This document shows positions 45,285-57,021 of a stretch of DNA of 64,000 bases, piece after piece; the first letter of the stretch is position 1; each line of letters starts with the position of its first letter. The notes under the pieces are model-generated. The model worked only from the letters and a program-made list of their open reading frames with translations. It made no database searches and was not told the DNA's origin. The stretch comes from Artemisia argyi (Eukaryota > Streptophyta > Magnoliopsida > Asterales > Asteraceae): assembly GCA_030686995.1 (NCBI GenBank), contig CM060708.1, positions 185,183,249-185,247,248 of the forward strand, in the 5' to 3' direction. Position numbers and translations under genes: made by a program.

Positions 45285-47855
45285 ATGGATGTTGAGTCTA
45301 TTCAAACAAATGTTGCTGCAAAATTACCAATGCTCAAAAAGAATGAGTTTGAGATGTGGAGGTTAAGAATAGAACAATATTTTCAAGTGCAAGATTATAC
45401 ACTTTGGGAAATTATTGAAGATGGAGATTCTTTCAAATCTACAACCACTACATCAACAGTTGATGGTAAGGAAGTTGCAAAGCTGCAAACCAAGCCACAA
45501 ACTGTAGAAGATAGAATTAAGAAGAAGAATGACCTAAAGGCCAGAAGCATGCTGATGATGACCATTCCAAATGATCAACTTATAAACTTCAGTAAATTCA
45601 AAGATGCAAAATCATTATTTGAGGCCATTATTGCAAGGTATGGTGGGAATGAAGCCACCAAGAAGACCCAGAAAACTCTTCTTAAGCAACAGTTTGAAAA
45701 TTTCACATCAACCAACCATGAATCTTTAGACCATATGTTCAACAGGCTACAGAATATTGTGAGTCAACTTGCTATTCTTGGAGTTGAAATACCTCAAGAA
45801 GATTTAAACTCAAAATTTCTGAGAAGCTTACCTGAAGAGTGGGCTATGCATGTTGTTGTCTGGAAGAACAAGTCAGACATTGACACTATGGATCTTATGG
45901 ATCTGTATAGCAATTTTAAAATTGTTGAGCAAGATTTGAAGAAAACTGGAAGTTCTAACTCAAGTACTGGGAACATGGCATTTATGTCATCTCCTAGTAA
46001 TTCAGTTCCAGTTACTAATGAGAAAGTTCATGATGGTGTAAGTGCTGCAAGTTCATCAAGCAGTACTTTTGGAATTTTGGATGAGAAAACATGTTGTGCT
46101 TTTTTCACAAGCAAGCATAATGGATCCATGTTAACTCATGAAGACCTCCAAGAGATCAATGATGATGATCTGGAGGAAATGGATCTAAAATGGCAAATTT
46201 CTCTTCTTAGCATGAGAGCTAAGAAATTCTATCAAAGGACGGGGAAGAAGATCACAATCAGTAGCAATGATCCTGCTGGTTATGACAAGTCAAAGATAGA
46301 ATGCTACAACTGTCACAAGATGGGACACTTCTCAAGAGAGTGTAGAAGACCAAGACAACAAGATAGCAGAAATAGAGATGTTGGAAGCAAATCCAATACA
46401 AGGGAGATTTCTGAACCAAAAGCTATGGTAGCTATTGATGGGTTAAGTTTTGATTGGAGCTTCATGGATGATGAAGAAAAGGGTTCTTCACAGATGGCTC
46501 TTATGGCATTTACTGCAACTGAGGTACATGATCATAAATCTTGTTCAAACTCTTGTACTGCTCTTAAAGACTTAAAAATCTTAATTAAACAGTATGATGA
46601 CCAAAAGGTTCAGCTAGCCAAAACTAATCAAGATCTTTTCAATTATAAATGTGGTTTAGAATCTATAGAGAGGCAAATCCTATACTATAAAAAGAATGAA
46701 CTTACCTTTACTGATGCTAAAACTTTAATTGAAAATGACAATCAATTTAAAGATCAAATCATTGAGGCTTTAAAAGAAGCATTGGATAGGGTTAAGACTG
46801 AAAAAGAAAACATTTAATTGACTATAGAGAAGCTTGAACATGCATCTAAAAATGTAACCAAAATAATAGACAGTCAAGTGAATAATAAAGTTAAGTCAGG
46901 ATTAGGATATAATACAACCCCACCTCCTTATAGAGGTATCCTAAAACCCCCAGGGATAGACCTAGAGCATTCAGGATTACCTGAATTTCAGCTACCTAAG
47001 TTACAATATGGAGTTCAACCAAACTCTAACATAGTAGCTGATGAGCCTAAGAAAGAAAGTAAATGTTCATGTAAAACATTACTTTTTCAGGACAAGGTGT
47101 CCTTTGTAAATAAACAGGTTATGTCTAAACCTGAAGTGGTTAAGAAAGCAAGAACAAGAGTTCCTAAGATAGTCAGACACAATACTGATAGGCCTAAAAC
47201 CAATGAAAAATATGTTAGGCAACCAATTAGATATTGTGAACAATATAGAACCACAAACAAGCCCAGAGGTAACCAAAGAAATTGGAATAACTTCAAGTCT
47301 TACCAACTAGGTGATGACTTTGCTTTTCACAATAAAGCTTGTTTCATTTGTGGTAGTTTTGACCATCTTGCAGCTTTCTGTAACCAATGGGTATCTGGGT
47401 ATGAAAGTAATAGAGTGAACTACAAAAGGCAAACACCTAAATCTAATTTTCACTCTAATTCTAAAAGATCAAAACCCAAAACAGTCTCAAAAACTGTTCC
47501 TGCTGAAAGGAAAATGGTTTCTGCTGAAAAACCATATATGATTGTTTACCCAAAATCAACAATTAAGGGTGCAAAAACAACTTTCAAACATGCATCTAAT
47601 ATTGTTCAAAGGCCCATTCAAATAAAAGCAGTGGTCCAAAAACAAGTTTGGAGACCAAAGGGTACAACTACAAAGCTAGCAGTTTCTTCTGCTAAGCATA
47701 CTGCTGCTAAGGGTAACAGGGCAAATGCTGTTAAGGCCTCAACATGTTGGATTCTTAAATCCAATGTTGCATCAACAGTCCTCAAGAGATTACATTTCAT
47801 TGATGCAAGAGGCAGATCCAAGTCAGTGTTGGCTTGGATCCCCAAAGAAAACTAA
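45285..47855 (+). pseudogene. gag: Copia element 2 gag part
   Basis: Starts MDVESIQTNVAAKLPMLKKN. The UBN2-type gag domain covers about residues 20-215 (EMWRLRIEQYFQVQDYTLWE, NEATKKTQKTLLKQQFENF). A zinc knuckle CYNCHKMGHFSREC lies near residue 340, followed by a coiled-coil-prone C-terminal part. A TAA at 46815-46817 interrupts the frame after 510 codons; the same frame goes on for 345 codons (ASKNVTKIIDSQVNNK, a second Cys/His segment CFICGSFDHLAAFC) to a TAA at 47853-47855. Pol follows in the same frame. The second zinc-finger-like motif (CX2CX4HX4C) means this Gag carries two. Encodes the particle protein; with the stops only a shortened form is expected. Confidence 0.85.
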
Positions 47856-50800
47856 TTCTTTTATTTTGTGCAAGGACATTCACCAACAGATCATGAAGAT
47901 CAAGGATATTCAGATAGTGGGTGTTCAAGGCACATGACAGGCAACATGTCTTATCTTTCCAACTTTCAATCAATTGATGGTGGATATGTTACCTTTGGAG
48001 GAGGAATTGGTGGAAAGATTACTGGTAAAGGTACTATCAAAACCAGTAAATTAGATTTTGAAGATGTGTTTTATGTGCAAGAGCTTAAGTATAATCTCTT
48101 TAGTGTCTCATAAATGTGTGATAGAAAGAATAATGTTCTTTTTACTGAGACTGAATGTCTTGTACTTTCTCCTGATTTTAAGATGCCTGATGAAAGTCAA
48201 GTACTTCTTAAAATTCCTAGGAAGGGCAATATGTACAGTGTTGATATGAATAACATTGTTTCTAAAGATGCTTTAACTTGTCTTGTTGCAAAGGCCACAT
48301 TAGATGAATCTATGTTATGGCATAGGAGACTTGGTCATATTAACTTCAAAACCATAAATAAGATTGTTAAGAATTGTTTGGTAAGAGGTTTACCTCAAAA
48401 ACGTTTTGAAAATGATCAAACATGCATTGCTTGTCTTAAAGGCAAACAACACAAAGTCACTTGTAAGCCCAAGATTTTTAACTCTATCAATCAATCATTG
48501 TTTATGCTTCCTATGGACTTATTTGGACCTGTTTCAGTAAGTAGTATAATGCATAAGAGATTTTGTCTAGTTGTTACTGATGACTATAGTAGATTTACAT
48601 GGGTATTCTTTTTAGGAACTAAGGATGAGACTTCTAGCATCTTTAAGACCTTCATTACAGAGATAGAAAACCTAGTAAGCAAAAGAGTAAAAGTCATTAG
48701 ATGTGATAATGGGACAGAATTTAAAAATAGAGTTATGGATGATTTCTGCAAAGAAAAAGGTATTAAAAGAGAATTTAGTGTTGCTAGAACTCCTCAACAG
48801 AATGGAGTAGCTGAAAGAAAGAATAGAACACTAATAGAAGCTGCTAGAACTATGTTAGCTGATTCAAAGTTGCCTATAACTTTTTGGGCTGAAGCAGTCA
48901 ACACTGCTTGTTATGTTCAGAACAGAGTTTTAATAGTGCAGCCTCACAATAAGACATCATATGAACTTTTTAGAGGTAGAACTCCTGAAATAGGATTTCT
49001 TAGACCTTTTGGATGTCATGTGACAATTCTAAATACCTTAGACCATCTTGGAAAGTTTAATGGTAAAGCAGATGAAGGATTCTTAGTTGGATACTCTATT
49101 AATAGCAAAGCATTCAGAGTGTACAACATAAGAACTAGAAGAGTAGAAGAAAATCTGCATGTGAGATTTTTAGAAAATAAATCTAATGTAGAAGGTCAAG
49201 GACCAAAATGGCTATTTGATCTTGAATCTCTAACCCATTCAATGAATTATGTGCCTGTTGTTGCAGAAATTAATGATTTTTCAGGTTCACAAGCAACGGA
49301 TGAGGCAAGGTTAGACAAGAAGACACATCAAGATTATGTGATGATGCCAATATGGTCAAATACAAGTGTGGAATCAACTTCAACAAATGGTGAATCTTCT
49401 TCTGGAAAAGCTAAAGAAGGTGTTGAAGATAAAAACAGAGAAGGAAGAACACAAGAACAACAAAACGTTCCTGCCAATGAGCAAAACGTTCCTGCTGATG
49501 AGCAAAACGTTCCTGCCAATGAGCAAAATGTTCCTGCTGATAAGCAAATTGTTTCTGCTGATATTTCTTCAGAAGAAACAAAAGCAGACTTTTCAGAAGA
49601 TGAGGTGGATTTAAGTAATATTCCATCTGATTATCAAGTTCCTTCCACTCCACAATCAAGGACTCACAAAGTTCACTCCCTAGAAAATGTGATTGGAGAT
49701 GTACAATCTGGTGTGAAGACAAGACAACAATTGATGTCTTCAGATCAAAAGGGGATTCTTGATGCCCTTTATGCTTCAAGGCAGCATGAGTTTTCAAACT
49801 CCTGTTTGTTTGTATGTTTTCTCTCACAAGATGAACCAAAGAATATTCATAAAGCCCTAGAAAATTCAAGCTGGTTAGAGGCTATGCAAGAGGAGCTTCT
49901 TCAGTTCAAGATTCAAAAGGTATGGGTGCTAGTTGATTTACCTAATGGTGTAAGAGTAATTGGCACTAGATGGGTTTTTAGAAATAAAAGGGATGAAAGA
50001 GGCATAGTGATTAAAAATAAGGCTAGATTAGTAGCACAAGGGTACACACAAGAAGAAGGGATAGACTATGATGAGGTTTATGCTCCAGTAGCTCGAATTG
50101 AGGCAATTAGGCTTTTCTTAGCTTATGCTTCATTTATGAACTTCACAGTTTACCAAATGGATGTCAAGAGTGCATTTTTATATGGTTCAATTGAAGAAGA
50201 GGTGTATGTTACACAACCTCCAGGCTTCACTGATCCTGACCATCCAGACAAAGTGTACAAGGTAGTTAAAGCTCTATATGGCCTACATCAGGCACCAAGA
50301 GCTTGGTATGCAACACTAGCTTCCTATTTATTAGAGAATGGATTTCAAAGAGGAAAGATTGATCAGACACTTTTCATCAAACAGCACAAGAAAGATCTTC
50401 TGTTAGTACAGGTGTATGTAGATGACATTATCTTTGGATCTACAAGGAAGGAGATGTGTTTAGACTTTGAAAAACATATGAAAGATAAGTTTCAGATGAG
50501 TTCTATGGGAGAACTTACATTCTTTTTGGGTCTGCAAGTTCAGCAATCATCTGAAGGCATATTTATTAGTCAAGACAAATATGTTGCAGAGATTCTTAGA
50601 AAATTTCAATTTGCTGATTCAAAAATAGCAAGCACACCAATGGATCCTGAGAAGCCACTTCTTAAAGATGCAGATGGAGAAAATGTGGATGTACATACAT
50701 ACAGATCTATGATAGGTTCTTTAATGTATCTTACATCATCCAGACCTGATATCATGTTCTCTGTTTGTGCCTGTGCAAGATTTCAAGTAACTCCAAAGGT

Positions 50801-51356
50801 TTCTCATTTAACAGCAGTCAAAAGAATTTTTAGATATCTCAAAGGTCAACCAAGGTTGGGTTTATGGTATTCTAGAGAATCACCTTTTGATTTGATAGCA
50901 TTCTCAGACAGTGACTATGCTGGTGCTAGCTTGGACAGAAAGTCAACAACCGGAGGATGTCAATTCCTTGGATGCAGACTTATCTCATGGCAGTGTAAGA
51001 AGCAAACAATTGTGGCAAATTCAACAACTGAAGCTGAATATGTAGCTGCTGCAAGTTGCTGTGGTCAAGTTCTATGGCTTCAAAACCAACTTCTTGATTA
51101 TGGGTACAATTTCTTACATACTATTATACATATTGATAATAGTAGTACAATTTGCATTATTAAAAATCCAGTGCAACATTCTAAAACAAAACACATTGAA
51201 ATAAGACATCATTTTATAAGAGATTGCAATGAGAAAAGGTTAATTCAAGTAATGAAAATTGCTTCAGATCAAAACTTTGCAGATCTTCTTACCAAAGCTT
51301 TTGATGTTGGTAGATTTCAGTACTTGGTAGCAAGTATTGGAATGCTTAATCTTTAA
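47856..51356 (+). pseudogene. pol: Copia element 2 pol: PR, IN, RT, RNase H
   Basis: Same frame as gag. The protease motif DSGCSRHMTG (about 47915) is followed by a TAA at 48111-48113, then 1080 open codons. GAG-pre-integrase [13 protein letters not shown] and HHCC-like [10 protein letters not shown] come first. The integrase DDE region has [25 protein letters not shown] and [16 protein letters not shown] 7-aa repeat (QNVPANE) lies at 49465-49560. RT has [52 protein letters not shown] and catalytic [10 protein letters not shown]. RNase H shows [31 protein letters not shown] and [14 protein letters not shown]. Catalytic residues look intact; one TAA in the protease/pre-integrase join disables the full polyprotein. 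Confidence 0.92.
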
Positions 51357-52803
51357 ATTTTTCAATATAATGTGTTTTTGTATATAGATTTTGTTAATGC
51401 ATCTAACTTTGTTATTTAAGACTACTATTAACAATATTTGAAGTTATTCATACAGTTAGTCCTATGCATTATTCTAGTTTAAGGCAAGTACTTTGTACTT
51501 TGTTCTTTTGGTTTTAGACTAACAATTTCAGGTATGAATATTTAAGCTAAAAGGTTATTTCAAGTGAAATCTGCTGATCATTGCTGCTGAAAGCTGATCA
51601 TTGCTGCTGATATAATAGGTTCATGATAGAAAAAGTTTGGGACTTCAAAACTCCTTAAAACTTCTTTCTTGAAATCTGATTATGATGTTTCACATTGAAT
51701 TGATAAATTAGTTTATCAGTTAATAACTGATACAACTCACTTTCTATCATTTTATACTCTCAAGTATAATGCGACTAATCTACGGATATCTGATAGAAAG
51801 AACAGCGAGCAACAGTGAATTTAACACTTGTGTTAGAGGTAACAAATGCCACGAGCTGGAAACCCTGTAAAGAAAGCCTTTTGAATAGGTTTATCTATAC
51901 ACAGGCGGTTATTTATAACTGAAAACATTGGTTCTCACACAACCAGAGGTTGCTTTAAACCGAAATTTTGACTAAGTGTCTGTTACACACTTAATCCCTT
52001 CAAAATGGTTATAAGCAGTATGATTTTTCATAATAAAATCATATACATACTGCCAAGGCAAAAGTTTCTTAAAAGGATTTTTTAAAAGATGACTTTAAAA
52101 ACCATCATCGGATGGACCATGAGTCAAAAACGTCCATTGAATCACCTCTCATAGGAGTTAACACACCTAGAAGTGATGAGGGCAGAATCTTAAACTCTTA
52201 AGGAATTGATGGCTTCATGTACAAAATGTCTGAAAACATGGAACAATGCTAGATCAGATGATGATGTTATGATTGTGAGAAAATCTTTCAAACAAGGGGA
52301 GGATATGAATATAAGATGTTATTTGAATCTCAGGGGAGGAAACAAACATCTCAGGGGAGGAAATACAAGCCCAGTTTAAGGAAGATTAACCAAAAGAAAA
52401 GACAAGATCATACAAGATGATGACATAGAGGTTGAAAATGACAAGAACATTCTTTAATGTTGTATTCAGAAGAGATGAAGCATTTCAAAGGAGAAAGTTC
52501 TATCTAGGTCAAAAGTTGAAAAGATTCAGTTTCAGTTCACTACGTTTGTTCATCACTTGCAAAGGCAAATTGATAGATGATATCTTGTAAAAATCAAAGG
52601 AAGATTGCACCATCTTTTAGTCCAAGAATGGAGCAACGATCAGAAAGCAGATGTGTTCCATAGAAAGATAATTTCATTCACTCAGAAGAAAAGAAAGTTC
52701 AGATCAACCAGTCTGAAAATAAAGTGTTTGAAAGATCTTCACAAAGTCCTCATTTAATTCAGGAAAACATGTTTGAATGTGATTCACATGTTTAGGGGAG
52801 GAT
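51357..52803 (+). other. 3' non-coding region and polypurine tract of copia element 2
   Basis: Contains a small direct repeat (GCTGATCATTGCTGCTGA twice at 51571-51612) and four AGGGGAGGA motifs at about 52300, 52332, 52355 and 52794. The last is directly followed by the LTR start TGTTAG and is the functional-looking polypurine tract. No coding frame is recognised. Confidence 0.7.
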
Positions 52804-53531
52804 TGTTAGTGATGAGTGCTCAAACACTCATCATTTTTGATATATTTAAACTGCCAAAACGCACAAAAACAATCAAAAAAAGATATCAAAATACTTAAAT
52901 TATCCCAGGGATTGTGTTTTATGTGTTTTAAAAGCAAAATGTGCAAAAACAAAGAAAAACGTACAAAGTTTGCAGTATTGGCAGTTTCAGTCCCCCAAGT
53001 TTCAAAACTTGTCAATTTTAGTCCCTATGCATTTATTTTTAAGGAAAAGTCAACCCAAGGTCTTAAAAGTCAAATAATCATAAAATATTATAATTGGGTT
53101 GCAAGTTTTCAAAAATTACATGATTAGTCCCTGAAAATCCAAATATGGCAAAAGTAGTCCCTGGGATTTTTGAAATTTTGAAAAGGTGGAAAAATGCAAA
53201 TTTGGTCCTTGGATTATTGGTATTTGGCAAAATTGATCCTTTGGAGAAGTTTTGGAAAGTTACACCTCACCCCCCTCAACTTTGAAGGAATTGCAAAAAT
53301 GGTCCTTGTGTTAACTACTAACCATCCGGATCCTTATTTACTTAATCCAAAACACACCCTTATCCACCCAAATCCCCTAGCCCAGCTACAACCCTCAGCC
53401 CACCACACAACTTGGCCCAGTCCATTGTTTTCTTTGGTTAATACCCCGGTCAACCCAGGTCAACGCGGGTCAAACCCACGTTTGACCGTCTTCTCCCCCA
53501 ACATAATCCCACAAAACCAGGGCAACAATCA

Positions 53532-53560
53532 CCCCCCCCCCCTCCCCCCCCCCCCCCCCC
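53532..53560. repeat. Poly-C tract (C11 T C17)
   Basis: Homopolymer inside the 5' LTR of Athila element 2, a likely trouble spot for sequencing accuracy. Confidence 0.95.
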
Positions 53561-54586
53561 GTCCTCACCTTTTCACCCACTTTACCCCCCACAATTAATA
53601 ACCTTACCCACCAACTCCACCACCATAAATGCATCCCCAATCCCCTCACCAACACCACTCAGAATTGCCCGAAGTGATTTTGGCGCCAAAATGGCAATCT
53701 AGGGCTCAGATCATCTCAAGCATAATTGGACGGTTGGGATTTGGTCAGAGGGTCAAAGCAAAGGCTGTGGGGCTCTCAGAATTCAAAAAGAGCCCATGTG
53801 GAAGGCTTAGCTTTAGTTTTTTAGCTCGATATATATTGATAAGTTCATAGAAGCTTGTGTGTGTAATTTTCCTTAGTTTTATTGTAATTTTAGTTTATTT
53901 TCAATGTAATGTAACTGTTTTTTATCAATGCAAGCTCAGTTTGAAGTTTAATTCTCATTTCCATTTTTCAAAGTCTCATTTAAATTTATCAAGTTCTAAT
54001 TTAAGTTTCTAATTTGTGTTTATTGGATTCATAAGCTAATACAAACTCAGTAACAAGGGTTTATTAACTTTACAAACTTGTTTGATAAACTCTTAGCTCA
54101 TTTCTAAATATTTATAAAAAATCAAGAAAAATCAAAAAAAAAATAAGTGAAAGATTGGTGATCAGTGACTGTATGAGCAAGGAGCACAGTAAATCAAGGA
54201 TGGCTGTGGGTTAGGTACCTCAGGGGAGGGCATAGGATTGATTGATTTGGTCCTTTGGTTCTTACTCAGTGGCTTGGAAGGCTTTGTAAGCTATAAAACC
54301 TTTCATCTTTACTCCTAAGTAGTCTAAACTGTCTATTTAAGTTTATTGCAGTTAAAAATTAGCTTAAAAATTAGTAGTGATCATTTGTTTGTGTTTTATA
54401 TTTGTTTAAGTTGTAATTTCTTCAATAACTTATTTTTATGGAGTGTTTGGATTTGCCTTGTTCATTGAGATCTTGTTGTTGCAGTGTTGCCATTTTGTCA
54501 TTTGTGAGTTGCTATAAGTTCATTTAGACCTAAGGACTCATAAAACTTGTATCTAATCAAGTAAAAGTCAAAATTGCAAAGAATAC

Positions 54587-54610
54587 ACCACCACAGTTAA
54601 CTGTGGTGGT
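54587..54610. repeat. Perfect 24-bp palindrome
   Basis: ACCACCACAGTT followed directly by its reverse complement AACTGTGGTGGT. Sits in the LTR. A related imperfect hairpin with ACCACCA/TGGTGGT arms is at 54967-54999. Confidence 0.9.
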
Positions 54611-56433
54611 TTTTGAGTTCCATACCCCATCATTTCATTGTATAAGTGGTACTTGTAACTTAATTTGGTCTTAACTTAACTTATAAACATGTTTTCAGCC
54701 ATTTAGATCAATCAAAAGTTGAAAAAAGTCAAGGTATCAAGTTTTTGCTAAAAGTCAAATTGTGAGTTCTCAGATTTTGATCAAACTTTGGAGGTTTGTA
54801 ATTTGATGGATACTAGGTTTTAGAGTCTGAGTTTTTACAAGTGTAATATCTACCACTTTGTTGATTTTTGTGATTTTTCTCAGATTTTATAGAATTTGTT
54901 TACTGGGTCCCACAAAGCCACAAAGTGACTTGCAGGGCAACACATCTGCCCTGTCTCAGCAGACCACCCTCACACCACCATCTTTTGTGGTGGTTTGAGG
55001 CCAATACAGTGACCCTCAGACTTTGTTTTTGGTCCCACTCAACCCCCCTCCTACCAGGGAGTAAGGGTGAGCCCTTTGTTTGACCCCTACAATAGTGGAC
55101 CCCACCTAATTTGGTCCCTAGACTTTGTCCCATAACTGCCTCAGTCAACAAATAAGCAAAGTGCTTATTTGATCTTTTTGGCTTATTCAGGCCATACATT
55201 GGCTTAATTCTTGCTTATTTGTGTTCATAAGACTCAGAGAAACCAAAGAATACAATCGTGGACCCCACATCTTCATTTTGAGCTTAAAAACCTTCACAGT
55301 CAACAAACGTCAACTGTGAGGTGATTAAGCACTTCAAGTGCTTATTTCCAGGGGTGTAGTGAAAGTGCCTTAATTAAAAGTACTTATTTTTAGCTTATAA
55401 TTAGTTTAGAAAAAGAAAAAAACCAAAAAACCAACTTTAAAAATAGTGATAGCTTCTATTTAATAGGATTTATCAATTTAATTTTCTTTTTTAATTAATT
55501 TCTAAATAATATATCACTTTTATATTTTTAGAAATTATATTTTAGGATAAAATAATTTTACAAATTTTTCCAGATTTTTATTTTGTCTTTTAGTGGTATT
55601 TCTAATTAATTTTAGTTTAATTTAGTTTTAATTAATATTAATCAATTAAATAGCATAATTAGTTTTTAAATAGTATAATCTAGTTTTTATAATTTTTATA
55701 GCTTTTATTTTAGTTAAAACATTTTTATAAATTTTTCTAGAATTTTTACTGTTCATTTAATAGTTTTCATAATTTAAATAGTTTAATTAGATATTAATTA
55801 ATAAATAGAATAATAATTATTTAATTAGCTTAAAAATACTTAGAATTAACTTTTTATAATTTTTTAGGATTACCATGATGGTTAATTAGATTTATAAAAA
55901 ATTTCTTAATTTTCTAAGCCTTTTTAGTATTTTTAATAATTCTAATTAATTAAATTAGTATTAAATAGATAATTAGTAAAATAATTAATATTAAATAATT
56001 AAATAGTGTAAAAATACTTTTTATTTTTCTTAAAATTTTCTTTATTTAATAGGATTGTAAAAAATATCAAATTTACACTTTTACCCCTTTCAGTCCTTCA
56101 GTTGTACTTTTTGTACGGTTCATCTGTATACGTTTTTAATTAAAACGTATAATTTTAGGTTTAAGCTCAAATTCTAGTAATCCAAATTCCAGTAATCAAT
56201 CACATAGCTTTCCTAAGCTATATTTGTTAATAATTTCCAAATAATTTTGATCATAACCCTTTCCTGTGAATAATTACCCGATCACTAATACGCTAAAGTC
56301 ACAATTCACACTTCAACGGGATTTAACGACCCGGTGATACATTATATTACCCGGAGTATTGATATAGACTATTTGACTTAGTTGACCATTCTTTGGTTAA
56401 TTTAAGTTAGGTGGTTTAGCATCAATCAATTTT

Positions 56434-56451
56434 TGGCGCCGCTGCCGGGGA
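56434..56451 (+). promoter_or_regulatory. Primer binding site, Asp-tRNA type
   Basis: TGGCGCCGCTGCCGGGGA, the Athila-type PBS; differs by one base from the usual TGGCGCCGTTGCCGGGGA. Confidence 0.88.
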
Positions 56452-56549
56452 AGTGTGCACGTTTCTTTAGCGTTATTTGAGATTAGTATTATCTCACATC
56501 TTTCACTGTACAAATACCACCACTTGTGTATATTTTTATAATCAAAATA

Positions 56550-56550
<1 letters not shown>

Positions 56551-56589
<39 letters not shown>
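56551..56589 (+). repeat. Poly-A tract of 39 in the leader
   Basis: Uninterrupted A run between PBS and gag. Confidence 0.95.
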
Positions 56590-56592
<3 letters not shown>

Positions 56593-57021
56593 ATTAACAC
56601 TTTTCCTAAAGTGTTAAAACACCAAAAAAAAATTAAATTAAAAAACAACAAAACAGGTCCTAACGTTTTCTGATTCGGTTTTCTTTTAAGGTGATTCTTA
56701 AAGAAAAACGGTTTTGGTAAACGAAACGATACCAAAAATATTTTCCAAAAGTTTTTAAACCCATACACAAAACACAAAAACATTCGTCTTTTCTTGTGAA
56801 CAATAATTCTACATAAAAGCTAACCGTCGCAAACCAAGACAGAACACCTTCCAACTGGAGGTGTGAACAAATAAGTTCCCAAATCAAAAAGATTAAAACT
56901 TGCCTTTGTATCCTTGTGAGTGGTGTACCTTTTCTAAAGAAGCCACTCACCTGTGATTATTGGTTTAAGTTCACTGTGGTTTTGTCTCGACTTTGTTTTG
57001 ATTGATTTTTGTTCCTAGTGC

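Larger units (their letters stand above)
52813..56428 (+). repeat. 5' LTR of Athila element 2 (3616 bp)
   Basis: Starts TGAGTGCTCAAACACTCA, itself a 6-bp stem hairpin, and ends ATCAATCA six bases before the PBS. A poly-C tract lies at 53532-53560, a perfect 24-bp palindrome at 54587-54610, a second hairpin at 54967-54999, and a very AT-rich block at 55430-56060. The last 130 bases resemble the LTR piece at 9432-9565. Small frames in it show no family resemblance. Confidence 0.88.

Noticed and set aside
53194..53598. Pro-rich frame in the Athila 5' LTR
   Set aside because: Created by the poly-C tract; lies wholly in the LTR and has no family resemblance.
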